Assembly: GCA_038746745.1 (NCBI GenBank)
Contig: JBCDKJ010000018.1
Span: forward strand, 1-61,241
DNA from: JANQIO01 sp038746745
GTDB lineage: Bacteria > Pseudomonadota > Gammaproteobacteria > Pseudomonadales > Halieaceae
Reading direction: 5' to 3'
Length of the DNA stretch: 61,241 nucleotides
This document shows, one piece after another, positions 41,455 through 49,910 of the stretch; position 1 is the first letter of the stretch; the number at the start of each line of letters is the position of its first letter. The notes below the pieces were generated by a model that made no database searches, had not been told where the DNA came from, and saw nothing but the letters and a program-made list of their open reading frames with translations. The position numbers and the translations under genes were made by a program.

Positions 41455-41886
41455 CGAAGGAATTGTTGTAGCGCCTTTTTGTGTGGACTAGTGCTGAATA
41501 GAGGCCTGGCAGAGGCGTTAGTGTACTTAATTCCCAGCGCCAGGGTTTCCCCGTCAGCGCGGTTCGCGCATGGTGAAGCGCCTCTGTGTACAAAGCGGCT
41601 CGCACAATGACCACCATCGCCGAGACAGTCAGAATGCCACCAACGGCTACCCCCCGCGCAGAGCCTATCGAAACTCCACTTCAGGTTGCCGAAGAGTGTT
41701 TGTCAAAAACCCTCGGCAATTAGAGAGGGACGGTGCGCTGGAGGAGCTTCAGCAGCCTTCAACATTGTGTAGACTGCACAGTGTGAAAGAACGATTGATA
41801 CCGCCATACTGATCCAGCGCACAGATTATAGCGGCGGTGTCACAACGTCCTTTTGCAGGTTTACAAACGGGTTAAATGGTCACCTT
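41455..41886. other. Intergenic region, no gene recognised
   Basis: These 432 bases separate the membrane-protein gene from the divergent protease gene and should contain both promoters. No convincing ORF, RNA or repeat was found. A short minus-strand frame near 41617 (MVVIVRAALYTEALHHA) is hydrophobic but has no ribosome site. Confidence 0.5.
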
Positions 41887-43224
41887 TTGAAGTTACATTC
41901 TCTGTCCTCGGAAACTTGGCGCGGCGTTGTACCGCTTCTCTTCGTGTTCGTGTCAAACGCTGTTGCATTCCCTTCGCAGGAGGTCCTGTACGGCCAGCTT
42001 TACGAGGAGCTTAGCCCAGCCTTGTTCGTGGTGGAGACTGTTGAACGCACCAGCCAAAGCAAAAGCTCAGTAGGCAGTGGCTTCACAGTCGGCGGCGCTG
42101 GATTCATTGCCACCAACTACCATGTGGTCGCCAGCGCCCTTCTCAAGCCGGATCAGTATCAGCTGCGCACGCAGCATCAGGACGGTAGTGAACTGGAAGT
42201 AGAGATAGCCGCGGTCGATCCAATCCACGATCTGGCGGTGTTGCGCTCGCTGCCCTTGGCCCAACCCGATAAGGCTACGTCGACGCAGGTGCCAAACGCG
42301 ACACCCAAGCGAGGTTTGCACTTCGCCGCGCTGCGGCCTGCCGTTGGAGATCCCCTGCTGGCTTTGGGCAACCCCCTGGACATCGGCCTAAGCCTGGTTC
42401 CGGGCACCTACAACGGAAATATGAAGAAGGACTACCGCTCCCGCATTCACTTCACGGGTGCACTGAATCCTGGCATGAGCGGTGGACCCGCGGTCAACAC
42501 TGCCGGTGAGGTGGTGGGCATCAACGTGGCAGGGGCCGGCAACTCAGTGGGATTTTTGGTTCCCGCCACTCATCTGGAGGCGCTGATCTCCCGCGCAGAA
42601 AGCGGTTCGCAGAGCCTTGCAGAACAGAAGGCTCAGTTCGGAGACATGGTACGCGCACACCAGGCGGCGCTAGTGGATGACCTGCTGGCCGGTAACTGGG
42701 AACTGCAGCCGTTCGGTCCGCTAAAGATTCCCAAGGAAGTCCGGGACTACGTCAACTGCACTGGCGCCGCCAATGAGCTGGACGCGGACGCGAAATGGCG
42801 GCAAAGCGTGTCGAACTGCACCGTCAACGACAGGGTGTTCCTGTCTCGGCGGCTGGACACCGGGCCAGTGGAGATGTATTTCGCCGTCTATGAAAGCGAT
42901 GATCTGTCGGCCATCCAATTTGCCAACTTGTTTGCCGGCGGCACTTTCTCGCCCAACAATCGAGGCAGTACAGATGACCTGACTACCTATGACTGCGTAG
43001 AGCGCTGGACGCGCTTACCCAAGCTGGGTGAACAGCGATTTAAGGCCAGCTATTGTTTGCGCGCCTACCTCGACTACCCCGATTTGTACGACGTGCTCTA
43101 CGTCGCGCGTGCCATGCCTTCGGCAACGCAGGGACTGTACGTGCATTACACGCTGGCAGGCGTCGGTCGCGAGTCGGCTCAGCGTTTTCATGACAAGCTA
43201 CTAGGATCGCTGGAATGGAACTAG
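41887..43224 (+). CDS. Secreted trypsin-like serine protease (DegP/HtrA-like catalytic domain)
   Basis: A 445-residue protein starting at TTG 41887 with a signal peptide (WRGVVPLLFVFVSNAVA). The chymotrypsin-type triad is visible: His79 in FIATNYHVVAS, Asp115 in DPIHDLAVLR, Ser198 in NPGMSGGPAVNTAGEVVGINVAG. No PDZ domain follows; instead there is a novel C-terminal region of about 210 residues with three cysteines (VNCTG, VSNCTVND, YDCVERW and YCLRAY) likely disulfide-bonded in the periplasm. The stop overlaps the start of the FHA-membrane protein by ten bases, so the two are made together. Confidence 0.87.
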   Translation: MKLHSLSSETWRGVVPLLFVFVSNAVAFPSQEVLYGQLYEELSPALFVVETVERTSQSKSSVGSGFTVGGAGFIATNYHVVASALLKPDQYQLRTQHQDGSELEVEIAAVDPIHDLAVLRSLPLAQPDKATSTQVPNATPKRGLHFAALRPAVGDPLLALGNPLDIGLSLVPGTYNGNMKKDYRSRIHFTGALNPGMSGGPAVNTAGEVVGINVAGAGNSVGFLVPATHLEALISRAESGSQSLAEQKAQFGDMVRAHQAALVDDLLAGNWELQPFGPLKIPKEVRDYVNCTGAANELDADAKWRQSVSNCTVNDRVFLSRRLDTGPVEMYFAVYESDDLSAIQFANLFAGGTFSPNNRGSTDDLTTYDCVERWTRLPKLGEQRFKASYCLRAYLDYPDLYDVLYVARAMPSATQGLYVHYTLAGVGRESAQRFHDKLLGSLEWN

Positions 43225-44210
43225 TGCTTGAACTGTTGGGCACCACCAACAATGTGTTGGAACGGCAGCGATTCAATCAGAGTGTCATTCGTATCGGCAG
43301 AGGTTTTGGCAACGACCTGATAGTGGCCGACGAGCATGCCGATGTCGATCATGCCGAGTTGTACGCAGACGCCGATGGGCAGCTGTGGCTGCGCGACCTC
43401 GACAGCGTGAACGGCACACGGCGGGCAAAAAGCCGCCAGCGCGTGAATACCGAAATGGTAGACAGTGGTGATGTATTTCTCATTGGAAGAAACAAACTGC
43501 GCGTGTACCGTCACGATCACGCAATGCCTCCAGCTGTGGCAATACGCTCAGTGGAATCGCTGCTGCTGGTATTAGGCCGACCGGCTGTCATAGCCGCGTT
43601 GCTGGTGTGCTATCTCAGCATGACGCTCTACACGGCCTGGCAAGCAACGCTGGATGAGTTCAGCTGGTCAGCTTTTTTTGGGGAGAATCTGGTGTCCGCG
43701 CTGATGTTCGTGGGCTTTGCCGCGGGAGTGTATCTGTTATCAGTACTATTCCGTCGCAGCGGCAATTTCCCCTCGCATCTCAGCGTGCTGCTGACGGTGG
43801 GCGTGCTCTCTACTGGCGTAGATTTCCTGGTGCAAATAGTCCGCTTCAACAGCGGAGACAACGGCTACGCGGCCATCGCATTTCTGGAGTCGGCCCTGGG
43901 GTACATCCTGTTGTTTCTCTACCTGTGGAGTGTGCTGTATCTGGCGTTCAACTTTTCGGTGAAGCAGCGCACTTCAGTCAGTGCAACCGTAGTCGGGCTG
44001 CTATTTGTTGTGGTGCTGCTGTTCGACAGTGCGCAGGAACAGCAGATACCACGGCTGTCCTTTCCGCTGCAGGCGGTGTTCCTGCCACCTGCCCTGCAGC
44101 TAGTGCCGCCATTAGACGATCAGGAGTTTTCGCTGGAGGCCAGGCTTCTGTTCGACAAGCTTGATTCAGTGCGGGAGGAACGGCTAACGGAGCGAGCAGC
44201 GGAAGGCTAA
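43215..44210 (+). CDS. FHA-domain membrane protein
   Basis: A 331-residue protein. Residues 1-100 form a cytoplasmic FHA domain that should bind phosphothreonine: IRIGRGFGNDLIVADEHADVDHAELYADADGQLWLRDLDSVNGT (split here: GRGFGNDLIV, DVDHAEL, DLDSVNGT). About five transmembrane segments follow (AVIAALLVCYLSMTLYTAW, LVSALMFVGFAAGVYLLSVLF, ALGYILLFLYLWSVLYLAF, SATVVGLLFVVVLLF), then a cytoplasmic or periplasmic tail. Coupled to a periplasmic protease by a ten-base overlap, it looks like the membrane partner of that protease. No kinase gene is nearby. Confidence 0.86.
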   Translation: MELVLELLGTTNNVLERQRFNQSVIRIGRGFGNDLIVADEHADVDHAELYADADGQLWLRDLDSVNGTRRAKSRQRVNTEMVDSGDVFLIGRNKLRVYRHDHAMPPAVAIRSVESLLLVLGRPAVIAALLVCYLSMTLYTAWQATLDEFSWSAFFGENLVSALMFVGFAAGVYLLSVLFRRSGNFPSHLSVLLTVGVLSTGVDFLVQIVRFNSGDNGYAAIAFLESALGYILLFLYLWSVLYLAFNFSVKQRTSVSATVVGLLFVVVLLFDSAQEQQIPRLSFPLQAVFLPPALQLVPPLDDQEFSLEARLLFDKLDSVREERLTERAAEG

Positions 44211-44283
44211 GCGGGATCCCTTGGAGGCGCCTGTCGCGCGCTGAAGACACTTCTACGCTAACGGCTTTACGTCTCACAAGCCC

Positions 44284-44823
44284 TCAGCCTGCTTCATCCG
44301 CGCCACTTAATCGCTCTGCCCGGCCTGCGAAATAGCGCAATCCCAGAATATAGGCCATCCCCGCCGCAGGTAAAGCAATAACGCAACCGCCGGCAATCAG
44401 CACAATCACAGCATCCACTCCCACTTCAGTAAACGCGGCGATAGCACTAGAAATACTCTCGGCCCCCTGAATACGGTCCAGCATGCCTCTCACCCTCTCC
44501 CAGGTGACACCGGTTTCCACCAACAGATTGCCGCAGGCCAGGGCCGCAGAGTACCAAATAGGAATAGCCAATGGGTTGCCTACCGTGTGCCCTAGAACAA
44601 AGGCGGCCAGCAGGTTGGCGCGAGCGGGCGCAGCCAGCAGTAGTATCAGCGCGGATCGAAGAGGAATTACCGGCGCGATGCCCATAAAAACACCCAAGGC
44701 GCAGCCTCGGGCCAGCGAAGGGGGTGAACCCTGCAGGCCGCGAAGGCGTTGCAGGTTGTATCTTAGGCGTCGATAAAGCGGGATAGCGCATGCCCGTCCG
44801 AGAGCGTCACAAAAGACTACCAC
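44284..44823 (-). CDS. DUF2062 domain membrane protein
   Basis: A 179-residue protein of the DUF2062 family. It shows GSPPSLARGCALGVFMGIAPVIPLRSALILLLA, the family's hallmark basic entry followed by a G-x-x-x-G-hydrophobic helix, then VLGHTVGNPLAIPIWYSAALACGNLL with the conserved NP, and a last membrane segment ALPAAGMAYILGLRYFAGR. Family function is unknown. It stands between the FHA gene (convergent) and the DUF6702 gene (same strand, 72 bases upstream). Confidence 0.85.
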   Translation of the reverse strand: MVVFCDALGRACAIPLYRRLRYNLQRLRGLQGSPPSLARGCALGVFMGIAPVIPLRSALILLLAAPARANLLAAFVLGHTVGNPLAIPIWYSAALACGNLLVETGVTWERVRGMLDRIQGAESISSAIAAFTEVGVDAVIVLIAGGCVIALPAAGMAYILGLRYFAGRAERLSGADEAG

Positions 44824-44895
44824 GACCCGAGAGCTCCAAGATGCTTAACTCGCGTTACGGGTCTTTAGTCTTTACAGGTGGTTGAGTCTGCTCGC

Positions 44896-45396
44896 CTAAA
44901 GGTCGATGGTGACCTCTCTACTGCCGCCGTCAAAAACTGCGCTGCGCACCCGGTCGCCCTGCTCCACATTGACCAGATTGACCTGCTCAGGCCATACCTC
45001 ACGAAGCGCTTCATGGGTCAAGCGGAGGCTGCGAAGGTTCGAAGGTATTGGCGCCTCTGCATAGACCCACAGAAAGCGTCCCTCGATCTCGTGGCCCACG
45101 GGCTGGAGTCGGATTTGGTGCTGATCCTGATCAAACATCGAGAAGCCCTCGTGTACATAGGCCGCAAACCTTTCTCGGTCAGCAGCTCTGGCCAGAAGGT
45201 CGGTGGAGTCTTTGAATAACGCACTCGCGGCATGCTCGGCATCGTGGAGCAGAAACCGGTGCATAACTTCGATATTCCCCGTGTGGGCATTGAACAACAC
45301 TCGGGTGACCGCTTCTTTCTGCTGATGCGCGACCGCAGGTGCTGCAAGCTGCAGGGCCGTCAGCAGCAACAGGACGCGAACTACAACAGTGCTCAC
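44896..45396 (-). CDS. DUF6702 family periplasmic protein
   Basis: A 166-residue exported protein with a signal peptide (VVVRVLLLLTALQLAAPAVAHQ). The mature part (VTRVLFNAHTGNIEVMHRFLLHDAEHA; FEDRF-like segments; EGRFLWVYAEAPIPSNLRSL) agrees with DUF6702, a family usually encoded right after M1 peptidases, as here with two bases between genes. Its role is unknown; the pairing suggests it helps or senses the peptidase. Confidence 0.85.
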   Translation of the reverse strand: MSTVVVRVLLLLTALQLAAPAVAHQQKEAVTRVLFNAHTGNIEVMHRFLLHDAEHAASALFKDSTDLLARAADRERFAAYVHEGFSMFDQDQHQIRLQPVGHEIEGRFLWVYAEAPIPSNLRSLRLTHEALREVWPEQVNLVNVEQGDRVRSAVFDGGSREVTIDL

Positions 45397-45398
45397 TT

Positions 45399-47819
45399 CT
45401 AATCCTCGGTCTCGAGCTCGGCCTTTATGTCCTGCATGATGTCGCGATCCTCAAAGGCACCGCCATCCTGCGCTTTATAAACCTCTACCCGCGATGGGAT
45501 GATGCGGCGTGGGTAATGGTTGTTCTCCACGTCGGTATCAGCAGTCTCCCAATTCGGGTCAATGACGATTTGCGTAACCTCCCGGTCAGTGACAATGAGC
45601 TTGCTGACTGCGCGCGCATTGCGGCGCCAGATTTCTGCAGGAATGTCCAGCCGCTCACTGCTGCCGTCGGCATACGTGAGTTGCAAGAGAATGGGCATCA
45701 CCAGGCCACCGTGGTTGCTGAATTCCAGCACGTAGTAGTTCTTGTCTTCAGCGAGCGCACGCTCCAGAGTACGGCGTTCCCAGTCTTCCAAATCGTCCAG
45801 AAACTCCTGATAGTCGTTGCGGTCTTCGTTGGTGACCGTGAAGCGATCGTTCTTATCGTAGAAGTCACGAACACCAGGGTTTTGCTCGACCCAGGTTCGG
45901 CGCTCTGTGCGATTGCGTTCAACGATCACGGAAGCCGGCTTGTCCTTCTCTTCCTCGCGCCGTCTGTCAAAGTCGATGTCTGGGTTCATGGTATCCAGGC
46001 GCAACTTCCAGACCCGGTCAATGCTGATGTCAACGTGATCAGTGGTGTAAAACCAGCCGCGCCAGAACCAGTCCAGGTCTACCCCAGAGGCCTCTTCCAT
46101 GGTCCGGAAAAAGTCTGCGGGCGCGGGCCGCTTGAACATCCAGCGCCGGGAGTATTCACGGAACGCAAAATCAAACAGCTCACGTCCAAGAATGGTCTCC
46201 CGCAGAATCATCAAGGCTGCCGCAGGCTTGGAGTACGCGTTGGGCCCCAGCCGGAGCACCGAGTCAGACTGCGTCATAATCGGTACCTGTCGATCCGATT
46301 TCATGTAGTCGACGATATCGCGGGGCTGATTGTTCCAGGGGATTTCAGAATCCCACTCCCAACCAGCCATGCCATCCAGGAAGCTGTTGATACCCTCGTC
46401 CATCCAGGTCCACTGGCGTTCATCTGAGTTCACGATCATCGGGAAATAGTTGTGGCCAATCTCGTGGATAATGACCGCAACAGCGAATCGTTTCTCCGCC
46501 AGTGAATAGGTTCGTTCCCCGTCGTCCTGCAATTCAGTGCGCGGCCCATTAAAGGTGATCATGGGGTACTCCATGCCGCCCACTGGACCATTCACCGACT
46601 GCGCCACAGGATAGGGCCAGTCAAAGGAATACCGGGAGTACACTTTCATCGTGTGAATCACGGCCGCCGTGGAGTACTTCGACCACAGGGGCTCGCCCTC
46701 CTTCGGGTAGAAGGACATGGCCATGACTTCAGGCTGCACGTCGCCACCCTGCTGGTAGCCCTGGGCGTCCCAGATAAACTTGCGCGACGACGCCCAGGCA
46801 AAGTCACGTACTTTGTCGGCTTTGAAACGCCATGTCTTAGTGCCCCTTGAGGTCTCGCGTTCGTTTTCCAGGGCTTCCTCTGGGGTGACGATAAACACCG
46901 GAGCGTCGGCTTTGCGCGCGGATTCAAGCCTGCCTCGCTGTTTACGTGTCAGGACATCTTTGGGGTTTTGCAGCGCACCGGTGGACGACACGATGTGATC
47001 CGTCGGCACCGTGATATCGACCGTGTAATCACCGAATTCCAGCGTGAATTCGCCGCGACCAAGAAACTCCTTGTTCGTCCACCCCTCATAGTCCGTGTAC
47101 GCGTGCAGCCGGGGAAACCACTGCGCCAGTAAAAAAATATCATTGCCGCCTTCACGGGCGTCATCAGGGAAATGCTCGTAACCCGCACGAGCATTCACCG
47201 CATCTTCTTCGAGAATGTTGAAGGCAAACTCGATCTCGAACTCTGCCGTTTCACCGGGCTTAAGCGGACGGCGCAGGTCAATGCGCAAATTGGAACTGAC
47301 CACCGTATGCTCCAGGGGACCGCGAGCATCCCGCACCGACGGCAACTCAAACCCCAACACCGTGTCTTCCATAAACTGCTGACGGCGCAATTCGTCCAGA
47401 CTGATCTGAGGTGGCTCGCCGCCACTTGCCGCTTTCGATTGGGGACCACGGCGGCTGCTGTCGGTAAAGGCAACACTGCGTTCCGCTACCGAATCGTTAC
47501 GGAATCGGTTCTGGTCCAGCTGTAGCCACAGAAACCAAAGCGTGTCCGGGCTGTTGTTGGTGTAACGGATGCGCTCCTTGGCTTGGATGCGACGGCGATC
47601 CTCTATCAGCGTCACATCAATGTCGTAGTCCACTTTTTGCTGCCAGTAAGCATGGCCCGGCTCGCCACCGGCGGTGCGATAAACATTGGCCGTGGGCAGG
47701 GTTTCTTCCAGCTGACGAAACTTGTCCTGAAAATCACCCTTGGTCTGCTCAACGGAAGAAAACACGGGGACAGCAAACAGCAGCGTTGCCAGAGACAGCC
47801 ATCGACGGGAACAGTTCAT
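45399..47819 (-). CDS. M1-family metallopeptidase, secreted
   Basis: An 806-residue aminopeptidase-N-like protein with a signal peptide (RRWLSLATLLFAVPVFSS). The zinc site is HEIGHNYFP near residue 452 with the distal Glu in WMDEGINSFLDG; the exopeptidase-type motif is GGMEYPMITF in place of GAMEN. A beta-sandwich N-terminal domain and an extra C-terminal domain (about 250 residues) complete it. Start set at ATG 47819, since an upstream in-frame start would spoil the signal peptide. It leads a two-gene operon with the DUF6702 protein and probably degrades peptides in the periplasm or outside. Confidence 0.92.
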   Translation of the reverse strand: MNCSRRWLSLATLLFAVPVFSSVEQTKGDFQDKFRQLEETLPTANVYRTAGGEPGHAYWQQKVDYDIDVTLIEDRRRIQAKERIRYTNNSPDTLWFLWLQLDQNRFRNDSVAERSVAFTDSSRRGPQSKAASGGEPPQISLDELRRQQFMEDTVLGFELPSVRDARGPLEHTVVSSNLRIDLRRPLKPGETAEFEIEFAFNILEEDAVNARAGYEHFPDDAREGGNDIFLLAQWFPRLHAYTDYEGWTNKEFLGRGEFTLEFGDYTVDITVPTDHIVSSTGALQNPKDVLTRKQRGRLESARKADAPVFIVTPEEALENERETSRGTKTWRFKADKVRDFAWASSRKFIWDAQGYQQGGDVQPEVMAMSFYPKEGEPLWSKYSTAAVIHTMKVYSRYSFDWPYPVAQSVNGPVGGMEYPMITFNGPRTELQDDGERTYSLAEKRFAVAVIIHEIGHNYFPMIVNSDERQWTWMDEGINSFLDGMAGWEWDSEIPWNNQPRDIVDYMKSDRQVPIMTQSDSVLRLGPNAYSKPAAALMILRETILGRELFDFAFREYSRRWMFKRPAPADFFRTMEEASGVDLDWFWRGWFYTTDHVDISIDRVWKLRLDTMNPDIDFDRRREEEKDKPASVIVERNRTERRTWVEQNPGVRDFYDKNDRFTVTNEDRNDYQEFLDDLEDWERRTLERALAEDKNYYVLEFSNHGGLVMPILLQLTYADGSSERLDIPAEIWRRNARAVSKLIVTDREVTQIVIDPNWETADTDVENNHYPRRIIPSRVEVYKAQDGGAFEDRDIMQDIKAELETED

Positions 47820-48151
47820 ACGGAACCACGCTATCAGTAGTAGAAAGAAAACGCAGGAGCATACCCCAGCCAATCCCGGTGCGAAATGGCCGCTCTATCG
47901 GGCGCGACGATTGAGGTAGCGTTGCCGAGTGGGCTGCTGACCTTTCTGGCTAATGCCACCAGCACTAGCTTCCGCAGGGCGACCGGCGTTTCTGCAGGCA
48001 CCACGTACTTATTGTTCGCCTGCCGAGCATGAGATACCGTTGTTGCAAACGGTTCTTACTCTCATTTAATCGTGCCCATTCGGACTCAGCAAAGCACTCA
48101 CATAGCGACTTCCCACGCTGCGAACACGTCGCTGGCGTGCGCTGCGGCCCA
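47820..48151. other. Intergenic region between M1 peptidase and sigma factor genes
   Basis: These 332 bases separate divergent genes and must hold both promoters. No ORF with a good start, hairpin or repeat was seen. An open frame continues upstream of the sigma factor start to 48029 but has no recognisable content. Confidence 0.5.
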
Positions 48152-48739
48152 ATGAGTCACGACGATGATGACTTTTCGCCGCCCTCCACTCCCGGCGAGG
48201 TCAGCGACTACACTGATTCGCGCGGTGCTGAACGCGAGGAACTAACACACCTCTACAAAAGCTTCGCCCCCTTCCTTACCAACGCGCTAAGAAAATCCTT
48301 CGGCGACGGCCCACCTGATCCCGAAGACGCCGCGCAGCAAGCTTTTGAGAGAATGTTAGAACGCACAGATCTATCGGCGATACGCGATGTAAAAGCATTC
48401 CTCTGGGGTACCGCCAGGAACTTTATGCTAACCGGTAATCGCAGTGTCAGAGTCGCGGCCAAGTACCAGCAGGATGTCGAGCAGAGATTTTTTGCACCGC
48501 AAAGTTACGGAACGGATCCTCAAAGAGTCATCAATGCAGGAGAGATCGTCGGGCTGATCAATGCGGCCTTGATGAATATGCCGCTCAGGCGACGCAGGGC
48601 CTTCTATCTGAGGCGCGTAGAGGGCCTGCCAGTGCGAGAGATCGCCCAGCGCCTGGGAATTAGCTCCGCGGCAGTGAGTAAGCATGTCGCAATCGCGAGC
48701 GCTGAGTTAGATGTACTGCTGGCAGATGAAAATGACTGA
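48152..48739 (+). CDS. ECF-type RNA polymerase sigma factor
   Basis: A 195-residue sigma-70-family protein of the ECF group linked to FecR-type systems. Region 2 reads LYKSFAPFLTNALRKSF ... DPEDAAQQAFERMLER and VKAFLWGTARNFML; region 4 reads NMPLRRRRAFYLRRVEGLPVREIAQRLGISSAAVSKHVAIASAELD with a helix-turn-helix. The start at 48152 gives the usual length. The stop overlaps the start of the FecR-like gene by eight bases. With fecR and an STN-TonB receptor downstream it forms a cell-surface signalling set, most often responding to a ferric siderophore or a carbohydrate. Confidence 0.9.
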   Translation: MSHDDDDFSPPSTPGEVSDYTDSRGAEREELTHLYKSFAPFLTNALRKSFGDGPPDPEDAAQQAFERMLERTDLSAIRDVKAFLWGTARNFMLTGNRSVRVAAKYQQDVEQRFFAPQSYGTDPQRVINAGEIVGLINAALMNMPLRRRRAFYLRRVEGLPVREIAQRLGISSAAVSKHVAIASAELDVLLADEND

Positions 48740-49814
48740 CAACGCTGAAACAGCCATGCAAGAACGCGAACGCAGCACGCTGATGCAGACAGCGCACTGG
48801 TGGCGCGAGCGATGCTCCCAAGCGGATATGTCCGCCGCTGATCACAGCGAATTCGAGCATTGGCTTCAGTCGGATATCCAGCACGCAGCAGCTTTTGAAA
48901 GAGCCAGCCTGGTGTGGGAGGCGTTGGGCGCGATTCCCGCGGAAGACTATGGCGCCGAGATACGACGAGAGACCTGGTTTGAGCGCTTGCACGCGTGGAT
49001 TCTGCAGCCCGTCCAACCAAACTGGTTACCGTTCTCCATAGGCAAGACGATTCCTGTCGCTGGCCTGGCAGCTATCCTTAGCATTGGTATTGTTTTGCTT
49101 GGGCAACAGCACCACCGTGGAGACAGCCATAGTACAGCCATGAGCTACGCTACCGCTGTGGGTGCTAAAGATGCGGTTACCCTGAGTGACGGCTCCCTGC
49201 TAACGCTTGGCCCGGGGTCCTACGTCGACATCAGATTCGACCAGAACTTTCGCGACATACATCTTAAGCGCGGCGCGGTCATGGTCGAGGTTGCATCCGA
49301 TACAGATCGCCCTCTGCAGGTAATCGCCGGTGACTTGCGGGCTCGCGCCGTAGGAACACACTTTGCTGTCAAACGCGCTACTGAGATCTCCAGGGTCGAG
49401 GTCGCCGAAGGTACAGTACGGGTCTCATTTCCTGTGATTGTCGCAGGCAAGCCTGGCGCTGTAAGGAATGTGGAAAAAATTGGCCAGGGTGAGCAAATCG
49501 CGGCGCTCCACCACGAGGGGCTACAACAAATCGAACCGATACGCCCGGCATCCGTAGGCGCCTGGCGAGATAACAGGTTGGACTACGTCAGGGCCACCGT
49601 CACAGAGCTAGTTGACGATCTTTCCCGGATGTCGGATACGCAGGTCTCGATTGAAGACCCTGAGCACGTCCTTGCTGAGACAACATTCAGCGCATACTTC
49701 GACGCCAGCGACGTTGCCGCGCTGGTGAAAAAGCTTCCGGCGGTGCTTCCCGTCGAAGTGCACACAGACGCGGGCGGGGCGTTAACCATTCGCCCTATAA
49801 AAACACACAACTAA
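48732..49814 (+). CDS. FecR-family anti-sigma regulator
   Basis: A 360-residue single-pass membrane protein. The N-terminal cytoplasmic part (HWWRERCSQADMSAADHSEFEHWLQSDIQHAAAFERASLVW) matches DUF4880, which binds the sigma factor. A transmembrane helix lies near residue 115 (IPVAGLAAILSIGIVLLG). The periplasmic FecR domain includes VTLSDGSLLTLGPGSYVDIRF, DIHLKRGAVMVEVAS and RARAVGTHFAVKR; a secretin-like DUF4974 end (VDDLSRMSDTQVSIEDPEHV) closes it. A second possible start is at 48726. Translation is coupled to the sigma gene. Confidence 0.92.
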   Translation: MTDNAETAMQERERSTLMQTAHWWRERCSQADMSAADHSEFEHWLQSDIQHAAAFERASLVWEALGAIPAEDYGAEIRRETWFERLHAWILQPVQPNWLPFSIGKTIPVAGLAAILSIGIVLLGQQHHRGDSHSTAMSYATAVGAKDAVTLSDGSLLTLGPGSYVDIRFDQNFRDIHLKRGAVMVEVASDTDRPLQVIAGDLRARAVGTHFAVKRATEISRVEVAEGTVRVSFPVIVAGKPGAVRNVEKIGQGEQIAALHHEGLQQIEPIRPASVGAWRDNRLDYVRATVTELVDDLSRMSDTQVSIEDPEHVLAETTFSAYFDASDVAALVKKLPAVLPVEVHTDAGGALTIRPIKTHN

Positions 49815-49910
49815 TTCGCCACGAGGGTTAACAAAACACCACCCAAAGCAACTATCCCTAAAGCATGTCCCGGATATCCCGTGGCACGCGTTTACTTGCG
49901 AGGAGAAGCA

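Noticed and set aside
45339..46427. A 362-codon plus-strand ORF
   Set aside because: It lies wholly antisense to the M1 peptidase and DUF6702 genes, has no recognisable domain, and the opposite strand shows clear conserved motifs.
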